Of a stretch of DNA of 64,000 nt, positions 23,001 through 35,294 are shown piece by piece (position 1 is the stretch's first letter; each line of letters starts with the position of its first letter). Both the position numbers and the translations under genes were made by a program. The stretch is from Amborella trichopoda. Taxonomy: Eukaryota > Streptophyta > Magnoliopsida > Amborellales > Amborellaceae. The stretch is from NCBI RefSeq assembly GCF_000471905.2, contig NW_006499705.1, forward strand, positions 1,594,403 to 1,658,402, in the 5' to 3' direction. Below the pieces are notes generated by a model, which saw nothing but the letters and a program-made list of their open reading frames with translations, ran no database searches and had not been told where the DNA came from.

Positions 23001-26000
23001 CAATCTTTTCTCTTCGATGTTTGTGACCTCAATCAAGCTACAAATCACCTCAAAAGTCTTCTAATACCTCCAATAGCACCCTAAAAATAATTCCAATGAG
23101 AAAAGAAAAGTTTAGGAAGCTCTTCAAACTACAAAAAATATTTTTGATTATCAAAAATAGGTATAGCTAAGAGATTGAAGGCTTATGGAAGTGTTCTTTT
23201 AATTTTGGGGGTTGGAAATAACCCCCATAACCTATTTAATCTCTTTGGGGCTTAAAATTACCCCCTTTTCCCTTTTGGACATCTTTAAAAATTGAAAAAG
23301 GACCCACTCCTTGGGTGCCCGCCTAGGTACAACCGCCCAGAATGGGCCGCCCAGGCCTAGGCGTGCGGCCAGATGTGTCTTGGGCATCTAGGCACTGTGC
23401 GGATTGTTTTTCGAAACGTTGATTTCATGGCTGCTTTATCTCCCTGTCATACATTTCTCTTGTTTAGGTATAGCAGTAAGCCAGTAATAGAAATGTAGGA
23501 AAATGTGTATGTTGCATTTTAGCTATAAGATGTGATTTGAGGACTTGGCCTTCAGAAATTTTACCATAGAAAATTTCCTTTTTCCTTAAAAATATTGTTT
23601 TGGTCCTCCTCAATAATAGACCGCCTGAAGAACAGGCAGATGGAACTTAAGCACAATTTAATGTGTACCCCTTTCTTTTGAATTTTAATGACTCTTTTCT
23701 CTATAAGTGAATTTTAATGAGATTTTTTCGTAACAAAAAGAAAAGTCTTGTACCTGGGATTAACTTTTAGAAGAGCTTCAACCTGGTGCACTGCCTTCAA
23801 AATAACAAAGGATATTTATTGTGTAGAACAAGTGGAAGATACATGTATTTTAGGCTCTCTTTTTGATGGGCGAGTCTTTTTATGGATTTTTGTTCACAGA
23901 TTACTGTTGCCTGCACAGCTCTTTTTTAATCGAAGACTCTTTTTTTGTATTTTTTTTAACTTTTTGTCCTTCATTATTTCATATGTTTTATTTAATAAAC
24001 ATGTGTTCTTTACCTTAGTTTAAATTATTGTTTCTGTTCTTGTACTGATATTTTAGTACCATTCCAATATAAAGCCCTTTTAATAATGGAAATTGGCTAA
24101 AACAGGTGGAAGGAGAACAGTTGGGAGTAGTTGGCTCTCCGTAAGCCAGGGAATTGCCGAGGATACATCTGATTTAGTTTCTGGCTTTGCTACCGTTGGG
24201 GATTTGAATGAGTCAGTTGACTATCCAAACGAGTACTGGGACTCTGATGAATATGAAGATGATGATGATGTTGGGTACATGAGGCAGCCCATTGAAGATG
24301 AGACTTGGTTTCTGGCTCATGAGATTGACTACCCTAGTGATAATGAGAAGGGAACAGGTCATGGTAGTGTTCCGGACCAGCAGGAGCGAGGTCGAACTAA
24401 GGACGAGGAGGATGAACAGTCTTTTGCAGAGGAGGACTCCTACTTCTCTGGGGAGCAATATTTTCAGTCTAAAAACATTAAGCAAGTTACTGCTTCAGAG
24501 GATCCTATAGGATTGTCAATGACTGAAATGTATGGGAGATCTGATGAAAATGATTTAATAGCGCAATACGATGGGCAATTGATGGATGAAGAAGAACTAA
24601 ACTTGATGATGCGCACTGAACCTGTTTGGCAGGGATTTGTTTCTCAGACGAATGAGCTCAATATGATAGGTAATGGGGGGGATCCTAGTGAATGTGAAAG
24701 GCCTCGACAAGAAGACCTGTGCATCGATGATGACCAGCATGGTTCAGTAACTTCGGTTAGATCCATTGGAGTGGGAATCAACAGTGATGCAGCTGATTTT
24801 GGCAGTGAAATGCGAGAAAGTTTGGTTGGGGAAAGTAGTGAAGGAGATGTGGAATACTTTCGTGATCATGATGTCAGTATATGTGGGTCTAAACATGCCC
24901 AGCATGAAAACCTTAGGAGTTCTAGTGATAGATTAAACCGGGAAAAAACAAAGACATCTAGAGGGGATTCTAATAAATTTGTTGTTGTTGAAAATGATGT
25001 TAGTGGATTTGGGGCCACTTACAATGATGGCTTTTCGTTCCCATCTCCGTTAAGACCTGAAGATGTGCTTAAGGGGGAGTCTGGAAATTCCTTTTGGTCA
25101 AGCAAAGTGAACAATGCTAATGCTGCTGTTCCAGATGATTATGAGAACCATTTGATTGGTCCCAATGACGTGCTTTCTTCCTGGAAACGAAAGAGTAATG
25201 AGTCCTCGCCCATCAAGAGCTCTAGAGATGAAAACATAGCTAGTGCGAGAAGATCAAGTACTTCAACGGCATCAATGCGATCGAACTCTGCCTATGCTGA
25301 AAGAGAACTCACAAAGGATGGTCGACAAGAGAAAGTAAGTGATCATACAGAAGAAGAGGCTGGGGCAATTGTGGATGATGAGGAAGCTGCGGCAGTACAA
25401 GAGCAAGTGAGACAGATACGAGCTCAAGAGGAGGAATTCGAAACATTTAATCTCAAGATTGTTCATAGGAAGAACAGGTAATTTGATCTCATGCATTGGT
25501 TCTGTCATTCTAGGAACTTACCATTCCCAATTGACACATATATACATGTGGTCCTGTGAGCATTTTGTTTATTATGAAGTTAACTGTTGTATTAAGTAAA
25601 GGGGAAGAATACAGTAGTCCTTCGAGAGAGCCCACATGCCGGGCCTCTCGGCAGAAAATAGCCTTCCGTGGTTCTGTGAGCGTTTACAAAGAAACAGGGT
25701 TGGTGAATGATTGGTTTTCGTCTCAAGAAAAAGGAGAATTAATGAACTTAGCAATATGATAGCAATAACAAAAGTAATGTTATAAGTAAAATGATATTAT
25801 CATTTTACTTAATGCTCTATCAAAAAGAAATCTAAGGTATATGAACTGTCTTTTTTTTTTGGGGATATACTTTCATTTTTAGTTTATATTTTTTTCTTTT
25901 ATAATCATTCCTAGGGTAAATGCTTTCTACAATATGTTTTAGTTTTTTTTTTTTTCTCATGGTCATGCTTCTGATTTTTTTAAGAATTTGCGTTTTTCAT

Positions 26001-29000
26001 TGTTACAGAACGGGCTTTGAGGAGGATAAAAATTTTCATGTTGTTCTGAACTCTGTTATTGCTGGGCGCTATCATGTTACTGAGTATTTGGGATCAGCTG
26101 CATTCAGCAAAGCCATTCAAGCACATGACCTGCACACAGGCATGGATGTGTGTGTGAAGATCATTAAAAACAACAAAGATTTCTTTGATCAAAGTCTTGA
26201 CGAGATAAAGCTTCTTAAGTTTGTAAACAAGAATGATCCTGCCGACAAGTATCACATTCTACGGTTGTATGATTATTTTTACTATCGTGTAAGTTGAACT
26301 TCTTTCAACTCTTTCTTAAAGATATTATCCGCTTTATGAATCTATGAATTAGGTATATTTTTTCCTCTTCTATCTATGAACTATGCCACGATGTGGTTAT
26401 ATGTTGTAGAGTTCAAATTAATTGTTGCTTTTATTTACTGCAACCTGAGACAGTGCTTATTATATTTTTCTGTGTACTGCATGTCAAGACAATGCTTATT
26501 GTTCTTATGTCGTTAATTCTCTTGAGACTAAGACCATAATTATTTGTAACTGGTTTCAACTGGTAATGTTTGAACCACGAGAATCTCTTCTTCAAGTATT
26601 AGACTTCATCAGTTAGAGTTCCTGGGTTTGAGATGGTAGTGATTGGGGGTTGTTAAGCCCTACCTGGTGCTATTACAGAGGGACGTGTGGCAGCAGGTGT
26701 GGAAATATAAGGTCAGGCGGTTATATTGGAGGTGAAAGCATGGCAAAATAGCTAGGTTCACTGAAATGACATCAGTTATTCTGAAATGCATTTTCTGCAT
26801 TTTAATTTTTCTTTAAAGAAAATAAGATCACTATCACTGCTTGCTAAAAGAAAGAGAGAAAGAAAGTTTGTGACCAGCTCCAGAATCTGACATGCATGTC
26901 TTTGGCTTGCTTGTTGTCATACCCTTTATTCCATGAGTAATAATGCTGTTAGTCTGAGGGAAAGTGTTGGGAGATATATTATTAATCTTGGGTTTGCTTG
27001 GCAGATCAGCATTTTAAATTAGAATGGTTGTTTTGTGTTCTAGGTCAGGTTTACTTGTTTCTCTTACGGTTTGGACAGAATATTAGTTGAATCATGTTTA
27101 TGTGCTAGTCTTAATTCATTTAAAGAACAGCAGATTACCCTTTATCTTACCATCCATGGTATTGCGGCATTGATTATTCTGTTCTCTAGATAATTGATTT
27201 CCATTTTCTCTTGTGCAGGAACATTTGTTGATTGTATGTGAACTTCTGAAGGCAAATTTGTATGAATTTCACAAATTCAATAGAGAATCCGGGGGAGAGG
27301 TTTACTTTACCATGCCAAGGTTACAGGTCTGTTCAAATATGTGCTAATTCGAAATTGAAAACTCTATCAGAAAAAGAGAGTTTATTTTACTATGTTATCT
27401 CTTTGAAGTGCTAGTATATGACTATATCATGGATATTCTCTTGTGCAGTCAATTACCATTCAGTGCTTGGAAGCTCTGCAATTCTTGCATGGTCTTGGCC
27501 TTATCCACTGCGACTTGAAGCCAGAGAACATTTTGGTTAAGAGTTATAGTAGATGTGAAGTGAAGGTCATTGACCTTGGGAGCAGTTGCTTTGAGACAGA
27601 TCATTTGTGCTCATATGTGCAGTCCCGATCTTATCGTGCACCAGAGGTTATTTTGGGCCTTCCATATGACAAGAAAATAGACATTTGGTCACTTGGGTGC
27701 ATCCTGGCAGAGCTTTGCTCGGGAAATGTAAGCTATTAATACAACTGTTTTTTTAAATTTTTTTCAATTTATGATGTGGACACATATATGATATTTTTAG
27801 AGAGAGCATGATCCCATAGACTATGCTCCATTGGATAAGAAATGTCCGTTGAAATGATGGATGCTGTGCGCCCCAGTAGTTTTAAAGTGTGGCATGTCCA
27901 ACTCGGACTCGTCTGAGGTACTCTGGCTTGGCAAGATGCCAAACACAGGGGCCCCCAAACTTGGGGGTATATATAATTAATTTATTATTGATTATAGTTG
28001 ATTTATAAATGACTTTAACCTTGACGAAACCAATTATGTTTGACTTATTTTGGTTCAGTATATTTTATTATGGTTTTATATTTTCATATTTTTTTGGGAG
28101 AATAATATTCTACCAGTTGTTTTTTATTTTTAATTTTTATTTTTTAAATTTTTTTCTCATCCTTATATACTTTTTCTGTTGCTGATATTTTTTTTGTTTT
28201 TTGTAATCTTTATGGATTTTTGGGAATTTGCCCAATGTTCTTGGGTTTTTTGGCTCTTTCGGTGGCTCAGCCCGAACTTGGGCAAGTTGACTCGGACTCA
28301 AGTAACTCAAACTAGGCTAGGGACCTTGTTTTGCGCCCTAGCAGAATTTAAAAACACTTTCTACCATTTGGTCCATGAAATGATAGTATACGTTCTCAAT
28401 TTATACGTGAGGCTTTATCATGTAGTGAGGAGTTTTATTCATTTGTTCATTTATTTATTTTTGTGAACTCAATTTTTCTCATGTTAATTTTACATCTTTT
28501 CACTATGCAGTTCTATTTGTGCAATACTTAGCACTTCTTGATATAGTACTATTAATGCAATATTCAGTACTTCTTGATGTTGTCATTTCGTAGCAGTCGG
28601 CCTTTTATTATAGTTACATATAGGATTCAACTGCTGAGCAGGTAGGTATGTTATCTAAGCTAACATTTAAGCTAAAACATGCTTTGGAAAAGTTAATTTT
28701 CTTGTAATTCTCAGAAAAATGTTAAGTCCTTATACTTTAAGGGGATTGTATACTATGAGACCATTTATTTTTGGTAGGAGGAGGTCACAATCATTTTTAG
28801 CCCATTGGGTGTGAAATCCAATAGCTGAAAGTGTCACAAAATTCGACAAATTTTCTTTTGAACTTTGTGCCTAAACAATGACAAATCCTCAACCACCTGA
28901 TTTCAAGTCTAGCGGTCAATGATGATTGTGACCTCCTTGTATCAAAAGAAAATGGTCTCATTGTATGCATTTCCTACTTTAACACTGTTTAGGTCGTCCC

Positions 29001-31723
29001 TCTTTTAAAGAATATCAAGATGGTTACAATCCTCTGTTATGTTTGCGGGTTAACAGTAACCTTACCCTCCTTGCAGAGTGTACCATTTTGAAGTTTCAGG
29101 AATGTCTTTTAAGATATATAAGGGTTCTTATCAACCAAAAACAAAACAAAAAAAAAAAAGAAAAAAAGAAATTTTCGTGGGTTTGCTGATTATGGTTCCA
29201 AACAAGCAATTACTTTTTCTAGATTGACCCCAGTCCACGTTCATCTTGGGTTAACTAAAGAATGAGGATAATTTCTATGGGTTCTTAGGAACATTGTATT
29301 ATTATGTTACCACCTCAAAACCCCTTTTACAGTGTGCAAAATCACCTCCAAATAACATTTTATTTGGAGCTCTAAATAAAATCAAACCCTTAGATCTACC
29401 ATCTACTTTCTGATCAAGATGGACGCCTCAAATCTGGTTTCTGGATGGCGATATTCTGGAGCACTTATGGAGCTCCAAGCCAAGTTTTTATGAAGATATC
29501 TTTTTTGTAGTGGCTTCTCCAAATAAGATTTGATTTGGAGCTCCAGAAAAGCTTCAAATTACTTTGAGTATCTGCCCATTGAATTGGGCGGCTCAGATTC
29601 AATTTGGCTGTAGCAATAGATTTGAATCAATTTTTTGGATCTCCAAATGATTCCTTTTTAGGAGATTGGCTTGAGAGACAGCGAGTCTGATATGAACTTT
29701 TTTTTGTGGTTTTTGAAAATAATAATATAATGTTCTTGACATTTGGAAATTTTCCCTTAAAGGCCTACCACCTAATTGACCTTTGATATGCTGCATGATA
29801 TCTTGTTCTATTGTGCAGAAGTCATAAGTTATGGTTATCTTAAATGAATTGGGTCATATTCTCAAAACATGTGGAAAGCTTTAAGAAGCATGCAAAACAA
29901 GTGCTATTTGCTGTAGTTTTCATGTTTGTCGTCTGATATCTTAATTGTTGTGGTTTACCAACAAGTGGGAACAAAAGCTTGTTGCTTTCAAATGGATGAT
30001 CAAATTCTGCACTGTAAAAGTACATTGCTGCAGTGAAGGTCAAAATTTCCATATCTGAATTCATTTGGACTGTAGTTTAGCAATTACTTTCTCCAAGCTG
30101 GATGCAACACTTGTGCATTTCAGTGGTGAGGTTGTATTTGGTTAGGTGAGAATGAGTGTTCATCTTTCATTTCATGGCAATGGTAAAGTTTCAAAAGAGT
30201 CCAGTTAGTTTTAGTTGTAACTGAGGGTGATTAGTAATTATTATGAAAACTGATAAAGGTGGTGAGAGAAACTTGGTGAAGAATGCTTTGATTAGTTTGT
30301 AAAGGTTCCTGCTTAGTTTTAACTAAGCTGCTCAACTGAAAGCTGATAGATGTGGTGTGGAATTATTGCGATGAAAGTAGTGACTAGGAGGGCGATTCTT
30401 TTTGGCTGGCCTCGTTCAGTGTCTATGTGAATATCTTCGTTGCTTTGATGCTCATCTAAAATCACAGATAGTGATTGAGTAGGATATGCTTTTCTCAGAA
30501 TTACCTTTTACTGCAGAGATCCAGTCCAGGCTTGTTTCTACACAACTTGAAACATTGAATTGCTGATGATTTGAAATTAATACTTTGTTCTTAAGTGCAT
30601 GTCAAGTTATTGTTTTCATCTATTTTGTGTACTTCCAATATCTATTTTCATGCTAGTGAAGGTTCAAGGTAATCTCATTCTAATCTTTATGCAGGTTCTC
30701 TTCCAGAATGATTCCCCTGCTACGTTACTAGCTCGTGTGATCGGTATCATTGGCCCCATTGAACCAACAATGCTGGCAAAGGGACGGGATACATACAAAT
30801 ATTTCACAAAAAATCATATGCTTTATGAGCGCAATCAGGTATTTTACATTTTTTTCATGTGGTAGTTTGACTGTGCGGCTTTTGTTGTGGCCTTGGCGTC
30901 ATTGGGGTGTAGCATCTATTTTTCCATGGTTTGGTTATGGAAACAGTTCATATAAGGTGTCAATCTTATACTATTGAAGTAAGGTCCACATCAAAAATCT
31001 TCTAGAAGAGAGTGTTTCAATGTTGGAAAACCCTCCGACTGATCATCTCGACCTCTACATATATAGATATGAAGAAAAAAAATTGAAGTCCGAAAAATAG
31101 TGCTTCTTGTAACCAGTCATCGGGAACATCTATTTTCGAGATTTTCAAGTGTTCATATATATGCTTGATTTGTACCTTTTTTTGGAAATTTAGATCTCAT
31201 GACTGGGGATGAAAATAGTTTCAACCCTTTGCAAGGTTTCCAATACTAGAACTTCATCCCTAGGAAAAATGTAGAGGTGCGCCTTACTTCTACAGTATGA
31301 GGGCACCTTATGCAAAACCCACCCTTTTGTTATTAGTGGGAAAGCTTATATTTCTTCTGTAGGAGGACTAATTTAGCATTATCCTATACCATTTTCCTAG
31401 CATGTTGACCAGAATTTGTGGAGACCTCCAGTAAGCCAGTCAAGAGATTGACAGAAACACCTTTGCCACAACTTTATCGGTTATTCTATGGTGAAAATCT
31501 TGATAGATAGCACTACTAGTTCACCTTTTTGGGACTGCTCTGTCCATTTACTATTTATTATTAACCTCTCCTCAAGTCTTCACCAACGAAATGAATGGAT
31601 GGTCAAAATGGGTTAGGACACTGTTTCAGTCATTCTATGGGAGGAACAAAAGTTTTTCCTTTATTACATGCCTGTGTTGTTATCCTGTTTCTAACTGTTC
31701 CTCCTCTGACTCTTTGATCCCTC

Positions 31724-31755
<32 letters not shown>

Positions 31756-32292
31756 GGGCGTGCACAATATGTGTGTGTACAACCTTGATCAACCATTAAT
31801 GAGTAATCCCAGTGTGGGTAGATTTGGTCAGGGGTATGCAGAAATAGTACTTCAAGATCCATTAGGTATCCAATGTTTTTTTTCCTTTTTGGCATACTAA
31901 CATGCACTGTCAACTGTTTGAACTGAATAGTGCATCTGCTGATTCCAATTAATTGTTAGAGAGAGCGAGTTAGGGAGAGAGGGCTTTCAAATTGAATTAT
32001 GCACCTGCTGATTACTAATGAGAGAGAGAGAGAGGACTTTCAAATTTAGCTGTGCTCCTGCTGATTCCTTTTAATTGCTAAGTGGCTCTTCGTTGTTTCC
32101 CAGGACACAAACAGGTTGGAATACTTGATACCAAAAAAGACTTCCTTGCGCCACCGATTACCAATGGGAGATCAGGGTTTCATCGATTTTGTAGCCCATC
32201 TGCTTGAAGTAAATCCCAAGAAGAGGCCGTCAGCTTTGGAAGCCTTAAAACACCCATGGCTTTCTTACCCATATGAACCCATTTCCTCTTGA
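17011..32292 (+). CDS. Plant-specific DYRK-family protein kinase
   Basis: Seven coding exons: 17011-18469, 24106-25477, 26009-26288, 27219-27326, 27449-27727, 30695-30838, 32104-32292. All have GT-AG borders and join in phase to 1276 codons. The ATG at 17011 has G at -3 and +4, and it opens a LisH-like N-terminus (residues 1-28). Residues 30-940 are long, polar and acidic, with the family block [13 protein letters not shown] '[20 protein letters not shown]' near 500. The kinase domain (about 965-1270) has catalytic K994, E1009, HCD at 1093-1095 in place of HRD, DLG at 1115-1117 in place of DFG, and APE at 1137-1139. The usual DYRK activation Y-x-Y reads C-S-Y (1127-1129). Close to Arabidopsis AT3G17750 and AT1G73460 from memory. 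DYRKs autophosphorylate on tyrosine, then phosphorylate Ser/Thr; substrates here are unknown. Confidence 0.92.
19896..23421 (-). mobile_element. hAT transposon in kinase intron 1
   Basis: A 3526-bp element. Its ends are imperfect inverted repeats: CAAGGCTTCAAAAAGCGC at the left and, reverse-complemented, CAACGTTTCGAAAAACAA at the right. It is flanked by ATTGCATG (19888-19895) and ATTTCATG (23422-23429), a 7-of-8 match; 8-bp duplications are the mark of hAT elements. Subterminal regions carry several 'cctaggc' or 'gcctag' motifs, another hAT habit. The minus strand holds a broken transposase. The target duplication has only one change, so the insertion is moderately old. Confidence 0.88.
20541..22930 (-). 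pseudogene. hAT transposase, broken
   Basis: Read on the minus strand from about 22930. It opens with a BED-type zinc finger (CDFCGC, then H and C in CxxC...H spacing near 22800-22860) and an acidic linker. Then comes the DUF659-like core (21758-22516) with [17 protein letters not shown] and [15 protein letters not shown]. Next are [18 protein letters not shown] and [19 protein letters not shown] blocks (21165-21754). Near 20950-21060 is the dimerisation motif [23 protein letters not shown] in pieces. The tail (20541-20744) has RLKEKY and a W-I-x-G-V segment. Frame changes occur near 22516-22608, 21755 and 21460; one or two could be introns, but the protein is probably dead. Confidence 0.8.
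27728..30694 (+). other. Kinase intron 5 (3.0 kb)
   Basis: The donor is AAT|GTAAGC and the acceptor TTTATGCAG. It splits the kinase domain between residues 1166 and 1167. A hAT-like MITE sits at 27873-28361. Near 29330-29600 there are local inverted words ('ccaaataacattttatttgg', 'ggagctc') that may mark another small element. No other feature was found. Confidence 0.8.
27873..28361. repeat. Likely hAT-type MITE in kinase intron 5
   Basis: The left end CAGTAGTTTTAAAGTG and the right end, reverse-complemented AAGTGTTTTTAAATTC, resemble the ends of the hAT MITEs at 39182 and 40343. The interior has 'actcggactcg' motifs on both sides. No 8-bp duplication was found, so the borders are approximate. 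Confidence 0.4.
30939..31324. mobile_element. Mutator-like MITE in kinase intron 6
   Basis: A 386-bp copy of the family with ends 'ggaaacagttcatataagg' and 'atgcaaaacccaccc'. It is flanked by TTTGGTTAT (30930-30938) and TTTTGTTAT (31325-31333), an 8-of-9 match. It begins 100 bp after exon 6. Confidence 0.75.
31723..31755. repeat. (CT)n-(CA)n microsatellite in kinase intron 6
   Basis: A run of CT dinucleotides passes into a run of CA dinucleotides. Confidence 0.9.
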
Positions 32293-33791
32293 TTTTTGGC
32301 TCATAACTGAATGGTGATTCTAAAGGTTCAAGAGCTCTCTGTGTGGTCTAGTGCAGGCTGAAGAATTTGCTTTTGTATCAGCAAGAACGAAACCAGAGCT
32401 CTTTGGGTTTCATTTTTCCACCTGGGTTTCACAGCATTGGGCTGGAAGTGTACAGTGAAAGGTGAACCAGCGCCGGGTCTTGTGTTGATCAATCGTAAAG
32501 GTGTGATTCTTAGGAAACATCATGTTGTATCCTTTAACAATGTAACGTTAGAATGTAATTTTGCACACGCCCAAGTGGTTCTCAGATTCTTGCTTTGAAG
32601 AACTTGCATTGTGTATATGATGTGTTCTATTATTTTCTTTTTGATCTTTAAGCTTTGGCATCTTTCTTTAAGCTTGGGTTGGATGCTTGGATTGATCTCA
32701 GTTGGATGAGATCATTTGTGGGTGAGATGCTTGCCATGTCAATGATGGTTAGATTAGGCCTAATTTTTCGGCATATTGGCTGTAGAATTCTTATGATTCT
32801 ACATTTTTTTCTCTTGGCTTTTGGATCATTTGGTGGCTTCAGGATTCTGGTTTTTGTATGATAATGGAGTGTGGCAATATGTTTTGAAGGATAGGTGCTT
32901 TTGTGTCCAAGTTGTGAATGCATGGATCATCTGTTCAATCTGTGGCTTTTATCTGCTCAAAATATGGGAATCCTACGCAGGTTGATGGCACAAAATGTTA
33001 CTGAATAGATGATATTACAAGTAAATTTCTGATGTTGAATAGAACCCGCAGAACCCTAAATTTTGTAGCGTTTGAGGTTCAATAATACGAATAAAGAGCT
33101 AAAATTTAATCGAGTGTGAGGTTCATTAATATAAAGAGACAACAAGGGGGTGGGGGGATGATTGGTATGAGGTTAAATATTTAGTAGAGAGAGAGAGAGA
33201 GAAAGAGAGAGAAGGGTATTGAGCATGGGGTTCTAGTATAATGAGGGGAAATGGTAGAGCGCTAAGGGTTCCATTCCTGCGTGTTCGCATGTCGAGATGT
33301 GAAGAGGGATATTACGGCAGTCAAATATTGAAGTACGATGCGTACATGACTGTAAATACCATGATCACCATCCAAGTGATGTAACAAACGGCGATGCGAT
33401 AAACCCAAAGGTTTTTAATGGGACTATGTATCCCATTCAAATGCAGCATCCATCTTTTTTGAGATTAAAAATCCATCCCTTATGTATTTTAATTTATTCT
33501 TATGTCCCTATTTTTAAAATTTTTTCCCCCCAGAATGGCATTTGTTTGGAATTTAAAATCTGTTTGGAGCTTCAAAATCAGGACCAAAAGTTTTTGTGAA
33601 CTAAAACGATTTGGATTTTGAAATTCTAAGGTGGTCTATTTGAATTTCAAAATTCAAAATATATTATTTTTAAATAAGGAAAAAGTACAGCCATTAATTT
33701 CAAATAAACCAACTTAGAATTTTCCTTCTAAAGATATTATTTTTTATTTTTTTACACATTAGTGATCTCTGTATTAGGTATTGCATATTCT
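32293..33791. other. Kinase 3' UTR and spacer
   Basis: The kinase stop is at 32290-32292. The 3' UTR probably ends within a few hundred bases, but I cannot place the polyadenylation site. A (GA)n run lies at about 33185-33215. No gene is seen before the MITE at 33801. Confidence 0.5.
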
Positions 33792-33800
33792 TTAAAAAAT

Positions 33801-34192
33801 GGAAAAAGTTTATATAGAGCCGAGGCTCTAAACAATCAAATTAGAGCCCACCTCAAAAATTTCATTAGAAGAGTTTGTTTTGATGCCAAATATCTTCAAA
33901 TTGAGCATCTCGATATCAAGATTTATGGACATAAGAAAAAAATGGATTTCAAGTTTTGGAAATAGTGCATCTTATAACATATTTTTGGAACGTCAATTTT
34001 CACGATTTTCAAGTTTTCGTAGACTTACTTGATCTACACTATTTTTGAAATTTTAAAATTTATAATTAAAGATGAAAATATGTTTCAAGGCTATCACAAA
34101 TATTTTAAATATTGAAACCATATTTCTCGATAATATTTGAACATGCCCTTTATTTTAATTCTTTAGAACCTTGGCTCTAAACAAACTGCACC
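33801..34192. mobile_element. Mutator-like MITE with exact 9-bp target duplication
   Basis: A 392-bp element from GGAAAAAGTTTATATAGAGC to 'ctaaacaaactgcacc'. Both flanks read TTAAAAAAT (33792-33800 and 34193-34201), an exact nine-base duplication. The terminal inverted repeats include 'gagccgaggctc' against 'gaaccttggctc'. Confidence 0.85.
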
Positions 34193-34303
34193 TTAAAAAA
34201 TAGGATCAAAATTTATTTTTTAAAAAAAGATGATTAGGAGACCAACATTTGCACGTATGAGTATGAGGACTCATGGAAATTGTTCGGTCCTTCCGCAAAA
34301 CTT

Positions 34304-34445
34304 GGGGTGGCAACGGGCAGGGTTCAACTGGACTTGGATCCGGACCCGAATAGAATTCAGGTCCAATTTGGACCCATAACCGGACCCGTCGAGTATTGGG
34401 TTTACTCATCGGGTCCTGGGTCTAGTCGGATCCATTACCACCTTA
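34304..34445. repeat. GGGTCC-rich dispersed repeat
   Basis: It runs from 'ggggtggcaacggg' to 'ccattaccacc' with many 'ggacccg' and 'gggtcc' motifs. The right flank 'ttatgactatgagttt' mirrors the left flank of the copy at 3493. Confidence 0.65.
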
Positions 34446-34537
34446 TGACTATGAGTTTTTTTTTTTTTTCTTTTGCCCTTTTTAACCATCACATATAACT
34501 ATGAGCTTCACTTTGATTTTTTTTTTGCTAATAATAC

Positions 34538-34917
34538 AGTGTGGCTTCTATAAGGTTGCAAACTTAAACAATCTAATTAAGGTGCACCTCCAAATTTTAT
34601 CATAATATATAATTTTGGTGTAAATTTTTTTCAAGATTTTCTTAAAATTTATTTTCATCTCTAATTATAAAATTTTAAACTCCAAAAATGGTTAAAATCA
34701 AGTAGATCTATAAACATATGAAAATCTAAAAAATGGATAGTGTAGATAATGTGTTGCAAGATGCACTATTTATGATACTCAAAATCTTTTTTTTTTTTTC
34801 ATATTCATGCATCTCGATGTCAAGATAATCAATTAGAGGTTTTTCGTTTCAATAGATTTTTAAAGTGCATCTATAATTCTATATTCTAAAATTGCAACCT
34901 TATCTTAACTTCTTTCT
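34538..34917. repeat. Mutator-like MITE copy in the intergenic spacer
   Basis: Same orientation as 62189-62582: 'gtgtggcttctataagg', 'aattaaggtgcacct', 'gttaaaatcaagtagat', and an end near 'gcaaccttatctt'. The target duplication is not clear, so the ends are approximate. Confidence 0.65.
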
Positions 34918-35004
34918 AATCGATAAAATATTGCCAATATTAAGACAATATGACCACCTAGCTAGCGCATCAAGACATATGATTACCATCATGTACTTTA
35001 CAAC

Positions 35005-35118
35005 TACGGGTGCGGCTGAGCTCTGGCACCAGACCGGAATACTATCCAAATCTAAAAGTTAGAGGACCCGAGGTCGGGTCTACGCGTCGGAGATTCTCGT
35101 CAAGTTCATTGCCACCCT
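35005..35118. repeat. GGGTCC-type repeat near the NRDE2 promoter
   Basis: A short, decayed family member from 'ctacgggtgcggctg' to 'cattgccaccc'. It ends only about 177 bp before the NRDE2 ATG, so the NRDE2 promoter must be short or overlap it. Confidence 0.5.
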
Positions 35119-35294
35119 TCACAAAACCCCTCAATTCATTGTAAATTATCGAAAATACGCTTATTTTTCCCTGACCGTTTTATAAATGTGCACATACCTG
35201 GAGGTCACACACTCGAACTCGAGGCTTCAGATTTTGTTGGCAGCAACGAAGAGAGAGAATAACGCTTTGAGAGTTAACAGAGTTAGAGAGAGAA

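Larger units (their letters stand above)
18470..24105 (+). other. First coding intron of the kinase gene (5.6 kb)
   Basis: The donor GTTACT follows CTCCTCAG and the acceptor is AAAACAG at 24105. The phase-1 join gives S-G-G-R-R-T, as in relatives. The intron would read into a stop at 18481 if kept. It holds a complete hAT element at 19896-23421. The rest (18470-19895 and 23422-24105) is T-rich intron sequence with no other supported feature. Confidence 0.85.

Noticed and set aside
34206..34498. Small genes in the intergenic spacer
   Set aside because: They follow the GGGTCC repeat words on both strands, which open frames by composition alone.
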